Below the pieces are notes generated by a model. It saw only the letters and a list, made by a program, of their open reading frames with translations. It was not told where the DNA came from and made no database searches. DNA of 64,000 bases from Candidatus Wallbacteria bacterium (GTDB taxonomy: Bacteria > Muiribacteriota > UBA6191 > JACPRK01). Position numbers and translations under genes: made by a program. The stretch spans positions 62,001 through 126,000 of the forward strand of contig JACQZN010000013.1 in the NCBI GenBank assembly GCA_016213845.1, read 5' to 3'. Position 1 is the first letter of the stretch. Each line of letters begins with the position of its first letter. Below, in pieces: positions 8,729 through 17,900 of this stretch.

Positions 8729-9078
8729 GGAAAGGCTTGAGGCTTGAGGAGTGAGGCTTGAGGCTTGAGGCTTGAGGAGTGAGGCTTGAGGCTTGAGGGA
8801 TCAGGCTTCAGGTGTCAGGCTTCAGGGATCAGGGGGAGGGCTTGAGGAGTGAGGCCCGAGGGGTCAGGCTTCAGGTGTCGGGAGTCAGGGATAGGAGTGA
8901 GGGGAGAGGCTCGAGAGTCGAAAGGCAAGGCCTGGCCGTCCTTCGACAGGCTCGGGATGAGCCCGGGCCAGGGCCAGAAGAGCCCGCAACGCACCGCCCC
9001 TGCTGACTACTGACTACTGTCTACTGACTACTCCCCTCCGCCTTCTCGCTTCCACCTTCCACCTTCTACCTTCTCCCC
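8729..9078. repeat. 350-bp intergenic stretch of degenerate repeat arrays
   Basis: There is no gene here. From 8729 to about 8925 the plus strand consists of GGCTTGAGG, GGAGTGAGG and TCAGGCTTCAGGG-like units. At 8940-8966 there is a separate motif, CTTCGACAGGCTCGGGATGA, which resembles a palindromic intergenic repeat common in many GC-rich bacteria. From 9003 to 9036 there are TGACTACT units, and 9040-9076 is a pyrimidine stretch of CTTCCACCTTCCAC type. Read on the minus strand, the last two blocks follow directly after the glucan phosphorylase stop codon. The only open frame here (8812-9006, plus) is formed by the repeats. Confidence 0.85.
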
Positions 9079-11217
9079 CTACGGTATCTCGCACGACACC
9101 GCGCCGGCGGCGGCTAGGTAGGCGCGGTTGACGTAGTCGATCAACATGCGGTTGCTGCTGAAACGCCAGGCCAGGGTGAGGATGCCGCGCTTCATCCGCT
9201 TGACCCAGCGAGTCGGCACACCGGCCTCGTCGCGGTCGTAGAAGAGCGGGACGACCTCTCGCTCCAGCACGTCGGTCAGGCACTCGAAGTCGTGGCGGCT
9301 CTGAGTGGGAACATCCGAGAAGACCTCGCCATTGCCGATCGCGAAACCGTTGGTGCCGTCGTAGGCCTCGGCCCACCAGCCGTCCAACACGGAGCAGTTG
9401 AGGCCGCCGTTGAGCACGACCTTCTGGCCGCTGGTGCCGCATGCTTCCAGCGGCCGCAGCGGGTTGTTGAGCCAGAGGTCGACGCCCTGCACCAGGTGGC
9501 GCCCGACGCCGATGTCGTAGTCCTCGACGAAGACGAGCTTGCCGTGGAATTGCTTGTCGCGAGTGGCCTCGACAATCTCCTGGATGAGCCGCTTACCGCC
9601 CTCGTCCTGAGGATGGGCCTTGCCCGCCATGATGATCTGAACGGGACGCTCCGGATCGTTGAGCAGCCCGGAGAGCCACTCGAGATCACTGAACATCAGC
9701 GTGGCGCGCTTGTAGGTCGCGAACCGACGGGCAAACCCGATGGTCAGCGCCTGCTTGTCGAGCAGCCCGTGGGCCGCCGCGGCTTGCTTGGCGCTCTCGC
9801 CGCGGATGCGACCTTGCTCCTCGACGCGCCGGCGCACGAACTCGATCATCCGGTGGCGCATCAGCTGGTGCGCCTCCCAGAGCTCGTCGTCGGGCAGCTC
9901 GGCCAGTCCGGCCCAGGCCTCCCGGGAGCCAAGCCCCGTGTGCCAGTCCTTGCCGATGAAGCGCTCGTAGAGCCGGAACATCGTCGGCGCCAGCCACGAC
10001 TGCACGTGGACGCCGTTGGTCACGTGGCCGATCGGCACCTCGCGCTCGCGGCGGTCCGACCAGAGCCGGTTCCACATCTTGCGGCTGACATGCCCGTGCA
10101 AGGCCGACACGCCGTTGGCATGGCGCGAAAGCTTCAGGGCCAGCACGGTCATCGTGAACGGCTCCCGCTCATCGGACGGATTGACTCGCCCCAGGCTCAA
10201 CAGCTGGGCCGGCGTCAGCCCGAGCCGCACCGCCAGCCACCCGAGGCTCTCCCAGAGCAGCTCCGGCCCGAATCGATCGTGACCGGCCTCGACGGGTGTG
10301 TGGGTCGTGAACACCGTGTGCGTGGCCGCGTCCCGGACGGCCGCTTCAAAGTCCATCCCGTTCTCTTCCATCAGCCGCCGCACCCACTCCAGCGGCGCGA
10401 AGGCGCTATGCCCTTCGTTCAGGTGGAGCACGCCGGGCCGGATCCCCAGCCGCCTGAGCGCAATCATCCCGCCGATGCCCAGGATCAGCTCCTGGCGGAT
10501 GCGCATCCGGCTATCGCCGCCGTAGAGGCGAGTGGTCAGCGTGCGGTCCTCCTCGTCGTTCTCCGGTACGTCGGCATCCAGCAGAATGAGCGTCGCCCGC
10601 CCCACCGACGCCTTCCAGACGGCGGCCTTCAGGGGCCTCGGAGTGGTCGGCACCTCGATGACGATCGGGTCGCCGTCGCGATCCGTTGCCCGCCGGATCG
10701 GCAGCAGGTCCATGTTGGTCTCGCGATACTCCTCGCGCTGCCAGCCGTTGGCGTCGAGCCGCTGGCGGAAGTAGCCCTGCGCATAGAGCAGCCCGACGCC
10801 CACGAGCGGCACGCCGAGATCGGATGCCGTCTTGACGTGATCGCCGGCAAGAACGCCCAGGCCGCCCGAGTAGATCGGAAGCGACTCGTGCAAGCCGAAC
10901 TCCGCCGAGAAGTAGGCCACCGGGTGCACCAGTAGCGTTCCGGCGTGGGCGTTGCCCCAGGTCGTCTCGTTCTTCAGCAGCTCGTCGAGCCGCCGGACGG
11001 CGTAGTTGATCCGTCCCTCGAGGTCCAGCTCCTTGGCTCGGAGATCGATGTCCGAAGGCGACAGCGCCTTCAGGAAAGCTTCCGGATTGTGGTTGGTCTG
11101 CCGCCAGACCGCCGGGTCGAGAGAACGAAAAAGCTCGATGACCTCCGGGTGCCAGGTCCACCACAGGTTGTTGGCAAGATGCCGGAGCTTCTCATGAAAA
11201 GAAGGGAATCGGTCCAC
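9079..11217 (-). CDS. glgP: Alpha-glucan (glycogen) phosphorylase
   Basis: This enzyme cleaves alpha-1,4-glucans with phosphate, releasing glucose 1-phosphate; it acts in the cytoplasm and uses PLP. At 712 residues it belongs to the shorter alpha-glucan-phosphorylase subgroup found in many thermophilic and environmental bacteria, not the roughly 800-residue GlgP of enterics. The start is a GTG at 11217 with GGAAGGA close upstream. The N-terminal signature is LANNLWWTWHPEV, then AYFSAEFGLHESLPIYSGGL and LAGDHVKTASDLGVPLVGV. VLHLNEGHSAF and TTHTPVEAGHDRF follow. The PLP lysine region is EACGTSGQKVVLNGGLNCSV with LDGWWAEAYD after it. It follows a small unknown gene by 37 bp and is probably cotranscribed with it. 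All key motifs are intact. Confidence 0.96.
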   Translation of the reverse strand: MDRFPSFHEKLRHLANNLWWTWHPEVIELFRSLDPAVWRQTNHNPEAFLKALSPSDIDLRAKELDLEGRINYAVRRLDELLKNETTWGNAHAGTLLVHPVAYFSAEFGLHESLPIYSGGLGVLAGDHVKTASDLGVPLVGVGLLYAQGYFRQRLDANGWQREEYRETNMDLLPIRRATDRDGDPIVIEVPTTPRPLKAAVWKASVGRATLILLDADVPENDEEDRTLTTRLYGGDSRMRIRQELILGIGGMIALRRLGIRPGVLHLNEGHSAFAPLEWVRRLMEENGMDFEAAVRDAATHTVFTTHTPVEAGHDRFGPELLWESLGWLAVRLGLTPAQLLSLGRVNPSDEREPFTMTVLALKLSRHANGVSALHGHVSRKMWNRLWSDRREREVPIGHVTNGVHVQSWLAPTMFRLYERFIGKDWHTGLGSREAWAGLAELPDDELWEAHQLMRHRMIEFVRRRVEEQGRIRGESAKQAAAAHGLLDKQALTIGFARRFATYKRATLMFSDLEWLSGLLNDPERPVQIIMAGKAHPQDEGGKRLIQEIVEATRDKQFHGKLVFVEDYDIGVGRHLVQGVDLWLNNPLRPLEACGTSGQKVVLNGGLNCSVLDGWWAEAYDGTNGFAIGNGEVFSDVPTQSRHDFECLTDVLEREVVPLFYDRDEAGVPTRWVKRMKRGILTLAWRFSSNRMLIDYVNRAYLAAAGAVSCEIP

Positions 11218-11254
11218 GGGGTTCCTTCCACCGGCGGGACCGCCGGGGCGTGCC

Positions 11255-11473
11255 TCAGTTTCGGAGGCCGTTGTCGATCAGATCGATCGTGGTGGGAGGC
11301 GTCGTGGTGAACGTGTCGAAGGCGCTAGCCTGCATCCACCAGCGGTCGCGCTGCCCGTCGCGCACGAACCTGGGCGCCTGCACCGGCGAGGTGAGAGGGT
11401 CGAGCTGACGCTCCGAGACGTATCCGGGGTCCACCAGGGGCGTATCGAACGTGAGGTTGGTGGGGATGTCCAT
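11255..11473 (-). CDS. Small protein of unknown function (72 aa)
   Basis: This small gene sits directly upstream of the phosphorylase gene. The ATG at 11473 has a strong AGGAGG 8 nt upstream, which decides the start over the longer open frame extending to 11731. The protein begins MDIPTNLTFDTPLVDPGYVS and contains RDRWWMQASAFDTFTTTPP, ending DLIDNGLRN. It has no signal peptide, membrane segment or domain that I recognise. The promoter for this small gene and the phosphorylase should lie in the spacer to its right. Its link to glucan metabolism is inferred from position only. Confidence 0.6.
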   Translation of the reverse strand: MDIPTNLTFDTPLVDPGYVSERQLDPLTSPVQAPRFVRDGQRDRWWMQASAFDTFTTTPPTTIDLIDNGLRN

Positions 11474-12009
11474 CGGAACCTGCCTCCTCTTGCCGCGCTC
11501 GCTCCTCGAAGCCGGCTTCACCGTTCGGGCTGGGTTTGAGGAGCGTGCAATTCTGATCCCCGAGAGGCGAAATGTCAAGGGGATCGCGCGCCCTTCCCAG
11601 GGCAACGGCAAAGTCGTCGGAAAGCGGGTACAGGTACCGGAGGCCCGGCCGACCGGATGACTGCCAGGTTTCAAGCGGGCTTCCGGAGCCAGTCCCTCAG
11701 TCATTGACAGATCGTTGAGAGCCAGCATCAATGCTCACACAAGGCATTCCACTCAGAGGCTCCGCCTCCGAACCTCCGCCAAGGGGCCGAAGGCCCCCTG
11801 GACCCCCATTTTATGCGGCTTTTGGGTGTTTCGGATGCGCTCAGTCCATTCGAATCCGACAGATAGTTCAAGAGATCTGTTGTCCATGCGTGAGAGCCAG
11901 TCCCCGTTTTTCCCCCTCCGTGCTCGAGACTTCGCCGGGACCCTGGCGCCCTCCCGTTGTCGAATCCGGTCGGGCGTGCTAAATCTGGATCGCCCCCCAA
12001 GAGCCAACA
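11474..12009. other. 536-bp spacer between divergent genes, with two hairpins
   Basis: No gene is supported in this spacer. It is less GC-rich than its surroundings, especially between about 11805 and 11900. Two adjacent GC-rich stem-loops lie at 11756-11801 (listed separately). The rest should hold the two divergent promoters, but I see no clear -35/-10 pair on either side. Confidence 0.6.
11756..11801. repeat. Pair of GC-rich stem-loops
   Basis: The first stem is GAGGC-TCC-GCCTC (11756-11768). The second is CCAAGGGGCC-GAA-GGCCCCCTGG (11779-11801), with one mismatched position. Because the flanking genes are divergent, a transcription terminator would not be expected here. The pair looks more like a REP-type palindromic element or a regulatory structure. 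Confidence 0.6.
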
Positions 12010-13173
12010 ATGAGAGACGCGGCGGTCTACGACGTATTGTTCTTCAGCCCTGACCGGGCCTTCGCCGCGGCCTTTGTCGAAACGGCCAGCGAATCCTACC
12101 TTCTCCTGGTCGCCGAGACCGCCCGGCAGCTCGAGACGGCACTCGACAACTTCGCCCTCGACCTGGTCCTCTTCCACGCGGAGTCCGAGACCGACCTGGC
12201 ACCGCTGCTCGACGGCCCGGCGGACCGCGCGCTCCCCCCGACGATCCTCCTCATCGCGCCGATCCTCGTCCAGCAGCGCGCAGTCAGCGAGCGCCTCCTG
12301 GCCCGCGGACTGAACCAGTTCATCCCGCTTCCCCTGGAAACCGCCGAGCTCGCCGAGCGGCTTACGCACCACTTCGCCCGACACCCCAAGCCCCCTGAGC
12401 AGCTCCAGTTCAAGCGGCTCTACCGGGCCGGCGAGCCGATTTTCCTCGAAAACGAGGTCGGCCACGAGTGCTTTTCCATCGTGTCCGGCCGCGTGCGCGC
12501 CTGCCGGGTCATCGACAGCCACACCCTCCACGAGGTCAACCAGCTGGGCCCGGGCGAGATCTTCGGCGAGATGGCCCTCCTGCGCGCCGCCCGCCGCTCC
12601 ACTTCGGTGCTCGCCATCGACGACGTCATCGTCACCGTGACCACGCGCGAGAACTTCGATCGCGTGGTCCGCACCGATCCCGAGTTCGTCGGCAATCTCG
12701 TCGGCGTGATGCGCCACCGCATCGAGGAGATGGAGAGCAGGCTGGCGCTCCCTTCCCGGCCTGCGAGCCCAGGCCGCAAGCCAAAGGTCCGCGGCGTGGC
12801 GCTCGAAGGCGGAAAGCGCCGCTCGTTCCGGGCCGGCGAGGCGCTCTTCGTGGGCGATGAGGCCGCCCACTGCTGCTTCGTGCTCGAATCGGGCCGCGTG
12901 CAGATGCGCAAGACCCCGAAGGAAGCCAACCACTCGCCTTCGCTCGGCCCGGGTTCGCTCCTCGGAGAAGTCGCCCATGCGCTCGGCCGCCCCTACGGCG
13001 AGGCGGCCGTCGCCCTCGAGGACTGCGTCTGCCGGGTGCTCGACCAGCAAAATCTCTCCGCCCTGGGCGACGCGGCCCCCGCCCTCGAGCTGCGGATCGC
13101 ACAATCGCTGGCCGCTCGGCTCGAAGAGCTGCTGGTCAGCCTCTCCGCCGCCCAGCTCCACGAAGTCTTCTAG
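12010..13173 (+). CDS. Pseudo-receiver protein with two cyclic-nucleotide-binding domains
   Basis: This is a 387-residue cytoplasmic protein that probably senses cAMP or a related ligand. Residues about 8-125 look like a response-regulator receiver fold. The strand that should carry the phosphorylated Asp reads DLVLFHAES, so phosphorylation is unlikely. Residues about 135-250 form a cyclic-nucleotide-binding domain with the phosphate-binding cassette FGEMALLRAARRSTSVLA, which keeps the Glu and Arg ligands. Residues about 270-370 form a second, degenerate copy (LGEVAHALGRPYGEAAVAL). There is no DNA-binding helix-turn-helix at the C-terminus, so it is not a CRP-like regulator. The PilB/GspE ATPase gene starts 13 nt downstream, indicating an operon and a likely role in controlling pilus or secretion activity (inference). 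Confidence 0.85.
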   Translation: MRDAAVYDVLFFSPDRAFAAAFVETASESYLLLVAETARQLETALDNFALDLVLFHAESETDLAPLLDGPADRALPPTILLIAPILVQQRAVSERLLARGLNQFIPLPLETAELAERLTHHFARHPKPPEQLQFKRLYRAGEPIFLENEVGHECFSIVSGRVRACRVIDSHTLHEVNQLGPGEIFGEMALLRAARRSTSVLAIDDVIVTVTTRENFDRVVRTDPEFVGNLVGVMRHRIEEMESRLALPSRPASPGRKPKVRGVALEGGKRRSFRAGEALFVGDEAAHCCFVLESGRVQMRKTPKEANHSPSLGPGSLLGEVAHALGRPYGEAAVALEDCVCRVLDQQNLSALGDAAPALELRIAQSLAARLEELLVSLSAAQLHEVF

Positions 13174-13185
13174 CCCCGACTCCAG

Positions 13186-14871
13186 ATGACTCAGACCCTC
13201 ATTCAGAAGCTGCGCGATTCCGGACTGGTGCCCGCCAGGGAGCTCGACGAGGCCGAGCGGCAAGCCGCCGCCATCCAGGGCTCCGTGGTCCACGCCCTGG
13301 CCGGCCGAGCCGACGTCCCCTTCGAGCCGGTGGCGATGCTCGTCGCCTACCACCACGACCTGCCGTTCGCCCACCTGGTCCCCGACCGTGTCGCCTCCGA
13401 CGTGCTGCGGCAGATTCCGCTGGCACGCTGGACCGAGTTCCGGGCCCTCCCCATCGAGCAGAAGGGGTCCGCCGTGCAGGTCGCCGTGGCCGACCCCGAG
13501 GCGCTGGGGGACATCCCGTCGGTCCTCCAGAAGAGCGAGCTGACGGTCGAGCTGGTGGTCGCTCCGTTGCCCGAAATCGACGCCGAGCTCGTGCGCAACG
13601 AACGCATCGCCCTGGGGGCCGTCCCCCAGGAGGACGCAGTCCTGCTCGAGGCCGGCGGCAACCAGCTCGCCTTGGCCCTCACCACGGCCGATGCCCCGAG
13701 AGCCGTCGAGATCCTGGTCGGCCTGGCCGTCGACATGCAAGCCTCCGACATCCACATCTCCTGGGAGTCCGAAGGCATGGTCGTGCGGTTCCGAAAGGAC
13801 GGAAGCCTCCGCTCCCTGCGCCACAAGTGCCCCGAGACCGACACCGCGCGCGTCATCTCTGCCTTCAAGGTGCAAGCCGGCCTCGACATCACGGACAAGC
13901 GCCACGCCCAGGACGGGCGCACGCGCCTGACCTTGCACTCGCGCAGCCCTCAGCTCTCCGTGCTGGCCCGAGTCGCCACGCTTCCCTGTCGCCAGGGCGA
14001 GAAGCTCGCCATCCGCATCCTCGAATCCGGCGCCAAGTTGATGGAGCTGCCGGAGATCGGCCTCACGAAGGGCAACCTGACCAAGGTGCGCGAGGCGCTC
14101 AGGTTCCCCAACGGCCTCTTTCTGGTCACCGGTCCCACGGGAAGCGGCAAGACGACCACCCTGTACGCCGCGCTGAGACACCTCGCCCACGACCAGGTCT
14201 CCGTCTTCACCATCGAGGACCCGATCGAATTCGAGCTGCCGGGCGCCTACCAGTCGCAGGTCAACGAGGCCGCGGGGATCACCTTCCCCTCCCTGGTTCG
14301 CGCCCTTCTGCGACAGGACCCCGACATCATCTTGCTCGGAGAGATCCGCGACGACGAAACCGCCCAGACCGCCCTGATGGCGGCGCTCTCCGGAAGGCTC
14401 GTGCTTTCGTCACTTCACTCCAACAGTGCCGTCACGGCGGTGACGCGCCTCATCGACATGGGCGTCGAGCCGTTCGTGCTGGGCTCCTGCACCCGGGCCA
14501 TCATCGGCCAGCGGCTGGTCCGCAAGCTCTGCCATTGCAAGCGCCCCGTCTACCGGATGTCCGAGCGCCACGTCCGCATCAAGGAGGCCCTGGGGCTCTC
14601 CGGCTCCAGCCTCTTCGAGCCCGTCGGCTGCCCTTCCTGCTTCTTCACGGGCTTCCACGGCCGTGTTGCCGTCCACGAGCTCCTCACCTTCGACCGCGAG
14701 CTGGCCGACCTGGTGATGGCCAAGGCGACCTCGACGGAGCTGCTGGACGCGGCCCGTAACCGCGGCTTCAAGGTCATGGCCCACGACGGATTCTCGAAAG
14801 TCTTCAGCGGCCTGACGACCGTGGCCGAGGTCGAGCGGCAGGTCGGCCCTGCACCCGGGCTCGAGGCCTGA
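13186..14871 (+). CDS. Type IV pilus/type II secretion assembly ATPase (PilB/GspE family)
   Basis: This is the cytoplasmic hexameric ATPase that powers pilin or pseudopilin assembly. It has 561 residues, the normal length for PilB/GspE. The N-terminal part (about 1-130) resembles the GspE-N/MshEN domain. The ATPase core shows Walker A GPTGSGKTTTLYAAL, the Asp box TIEDPIEFELPGAYQSQVNE, Walker B DPDIILLGEIRDDETAQTAL and the His box SSLHSNSAVTAVTRLIDMG. A zinc-binding region follows (LCHCK, then GCPSCFFTGFHGRVAVHELL). It follows the cyclic-nucleotide-binding gene by 13 bp. I cannot tell PilB from GspE because the pilin and inner-membrane platform genes are not here. Confidence 0.95.
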   Translation: MTQTLIQKLRDSGLVPARELDEAERQAAAIQGSVVHALAGRADVPFEPVAMLVAYHHDLPFAHLVPDRVASDVLRQIPLARWTEFRALPIEQKGSAVQVAVADPEALGDIPSVLQKSELTVELVVAPLPEIDAELVRNERIALGAVPQEDAVLLEAGGNQLALALTTADAPRAVEILVGLAVDMQASDIHISWESEGMVVRFRKDGSLRSLRHKCPETDTARVISAFKVQAGLDITDKRHAQDGRTRLTLHSRSPQLSVLARVATLPCRQGEKLAIRILESGAKLMELPEIGLTKGNLTKVREALRFPNGLFLVTGPTGSGKTTTLYAALRHLAHDQVSVFTIEDPIEFELPGAYQSQVNEAAGITFPSLVRALLRQDPDIILLGEIRDDETAQTALMAALSGRLVLSSLHSNSAVTAVTRLIDMGVEPFVLGSCTRAIIGQRLVRKLCHCKRPVYRMSERHVRIKEALGLSGSSLFEPVGCPSCFFTGFHGRVAVHELLTFDRELADLVMAKATSTELLDAARNRGFKVMAHDGFSKVFSGLTTVAEVERQVGPAPGLEA

Positions 14872-14953
14872 CCCCGCGAGCTGACACGCGGCGGGTGGCG
14901 TCATAACTGCATGACTGCCATCGACGGGCAAATTCTGCCCCGGGAGGTCGCGG

Positions 14954-17900
14954 GTGCTCGAGAACTTGATACGCCTACCGGCTCGGCTGCTGTTGCTGAC
15001 AGCTCTGGCGCTCTCGGCTGCCGGTTGCGGCGGAGCGGGCGGCGAAGGGCCGGCCGAACCCGCATCCGCAGCCGCGCCCGCGGCGCCGACCTCGGTTAGC
15101 GGCGCCGCCACCAAGGGCCCGCTCCTGGCGGGCTCGACGGTCCGCGCCTTCGCCATCGTCGCAGGAGCTCGTGGCGGCTCTATCGGCACGGCCGCTACCG
15201 GGCAGTCGGGGAGCTTCTCGATCACCATCACGGACACGGCCTACTCCGGCGATATCCTGCTCGAAGCCAGCGGCAACTTCGTGGACGAGGCGACGGCCGT
15301 CACGGTCAACACGGGGGCCACCCCGCTCAGGGGTGTGGCGCTCGGTTTCACCAGAGGCGCTCGCCTTTCGGGCGTGCAGTTGACACCGCTGACGGACATC
15401 GCCGTGAACCTGGCGCTTGGCCGCGGAGGCCTCACGAACGAAAACCTGAGGCAAGCCCTCGCCGACGTCGGCGCGAAGTTCGGGATCGAGTCGCCTCAGT
15501 CCACGGTCCCGGTGACTCCCACTCGCGAAGCCCGCGCCAGTACCGGAGAGCCGGAGCGCTACGGCCTGCTCCTGGCCGGCCTGAGCGGCGAGGCCCTCCT
15601 GAAGGGGCTGCCCGTGCTCACCCTGGTGGCCGCGATGAACGCGGACGCCGGCGACGGGCGGTTCGACGGCACGCTCCAGGGCCAGCCGATCACGCTGACG
15701 AACGTCCGAGGCGAGATCGTCGTCTACAGCGCAGCCTCGCTCACCACCGAGCTGGCGGCCGGAATCGACCGCTTCCTCGCCTCGCCCGGCAACACGGGGG
15801 GGTTGAACGCCGACGACCCGCTGCCCGCGACCGTCAAGCAGCCGCTCGGCACTGCGAACCGGCCGCCGCTGGCGCTGGCCAGCGTCTTCCCTGCCGTCGT
15901 GACGACCGGGGAAGCCGTGCGGCTCGACGGACGAGGCTCCAGCGACCCCGATGGCGGCACGCTCTCCTATCGCTGGACGCTCAGACTCGACGGCTCGGCC
16001 ATCGAGCTCTTCGGCGAGCGGAGCCCGGAGGCGCTCTTCGTGGGCACGGAGCCCGGCTCCTACACCGTCACGCTGACCGTGACCGACGGGGCCGGGTTGG
16101 CCTCGGTGGCCTCCGGCCGCTTCCAGGTCAACACACGTCCGCCCGGACCGACACCGGCCGCACTTAGCTTGGGAACGCCCTCGGCCAACGCCGCAACCGT
16201 CGACGCGGGCCAGTCCTTCGTGCTGACGGTGCCGGTCTTCAACGCGGGCCAGACGGACGCGCGCGCCGCGAGCCTGGCGGTGTCGATCCCGGACCCGCGC
16301 ATCGTGGCGGCCGCGCGCGCGGGCAATCCTTCCGTAATCCCGGCCGGAGGCTCGGCCAGCTTCGTCTTCGACGTGCGCACCACCACTCTGGCGCCGCCAG
16401 GTTCCCTTTCGGCCAGGCTCGAGCTCGAGGCCGTCGACGCCACCAGCAGACGCGCACTCGGGGACGCCAGAACGGTGACTCTGCCGGTGCTGGTCCGGCT
16501 GCCGCCGCAAGCGCCGGCGCTGGTGCTCTCCAATCTGCGAGCGCCGGCCTCGCTCTCGGTCGGTCAGTCGACCACGGTGTCGGTCGACGTGACGAACCCC
16601 GGGACGCAGGCCGCCACGATCACCGACGCGCGCATCGCCTTCGACGTCCCGACCATCGCCGGTAGCGTCAACCCCGAGGGTCCGCGCGAGGTCCAGCCGG
16701 GCCAGACGGTCCAGCTGACCTTCACCGTGGACACGCGCCTCGACTCGCTCACCGGGCCGCGCAGCTTCAGCGTCTCGGTGTTCGCCGTGGGGAGCGCGAG
16801 CCGGCTGCCGCTGGCCTCGACCGCGCCGGCGCCGGGCCTGCTGCCGCTGTCGGGCCAGGCTCTGCTTACCGTCACCACGCTCTCGGTCACGCCAAGCCAG
16901 GTCAGCAGCGGCACTCCGGTCGACATCTCGGCCGTCGTCACCGCGGGCGGAAGCGTCGCCTCGGTGGTCCGCCAGGTGCGGCTGCGTATCGGCGACCTCA
17001 TGCTGACGCCGTCGCCGAACCCGGCCCCGGTGACGCTGGCGCCGGGCGCGACGATCACGTTCGCCTTCCGGATCGACTCGAGCACTCTGCCGAAGGACGT
17101 GGGCATGGGCGTGGAGGCCGTGCTCGACGCGACCGACATCGCCTCGGGGCTGCAGGTGCCGGTCGTGCAGCCGTCGCCGGCGCGCGTGTTGCTGGTGCAG
17201 GTGCCCGCCGCGTTGCGCATCGAGACGTTCCTGCCGACGCCTCGATTCGTCTCGCAGGGACAGCGAGTGCGGCTGCAGATGATCGTCGGAAACGACGGGT
17301 CGGCGCTGACTACCGAGACCAGCATCGCCATCACGATGCGCCAGACGACGGGCACCGACGTGACGGGCCAGTTCCGCATCACGCCGGTCGGCCCCGCACC
17401 GACCGTCATCGCCGGCCACACGCGGCTTCGCTACGAGTTCGACGTCATCGTCCCGGCGGCGGGACTGCTGGGCCCGGTGACGGTATCGGGCGTGCTCTCG
17501 GGCAGGGACGGCAACTCCCGGGCGGCGCTGGTAACGCCGGCCTCGACGCTCGACTGGATCCTGCAGACGCCGGCGGACACGGCCATCGGAGTGCTCGCCA
17601 TTCCGGCGCTGATGTCCCAGGGGCAGACGGTCCGCGCGACGTTCACGGTGACGAACAGAGGGCAGGCGACGGCACGAGTCGTCACGGCCGGGCTCGGGTT
17701 CGTGCCGTCGCAGGGGCTCGCGATCGCGCCGCGTCCCAACCCGCTCTCGATCCCGGGGCTCACGACGGTGACCTTCCAGTTCGACGTCACCTCGACCTCC
17801 TCGACGCTGGCCGGTACGCGCACGGCGCAGACGACCGTCACGGTGGAGGACGTGAACAGCGACGACCGTCACTCGCGCAACATACCGGATGCGGGCCTGC

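Noticed and set aside
8812..9006. A 64-codon open frame in the repeat spacer
   Set aside because: It consists of the repeat units themselves and has no ribosome-binding site.
7255..9036. Possible CRISPR arrays in the short-unit repeats
   Set aside because: Units are under 15 nt, degenerate and without spacers of constant length, and no cas gene is present.
11728..14190. An 820-codon minus-strand open frame
   Set aside because: It is antisense to the cNMP-binding and PilB/GspE genes, whose motifs are unmistakable.
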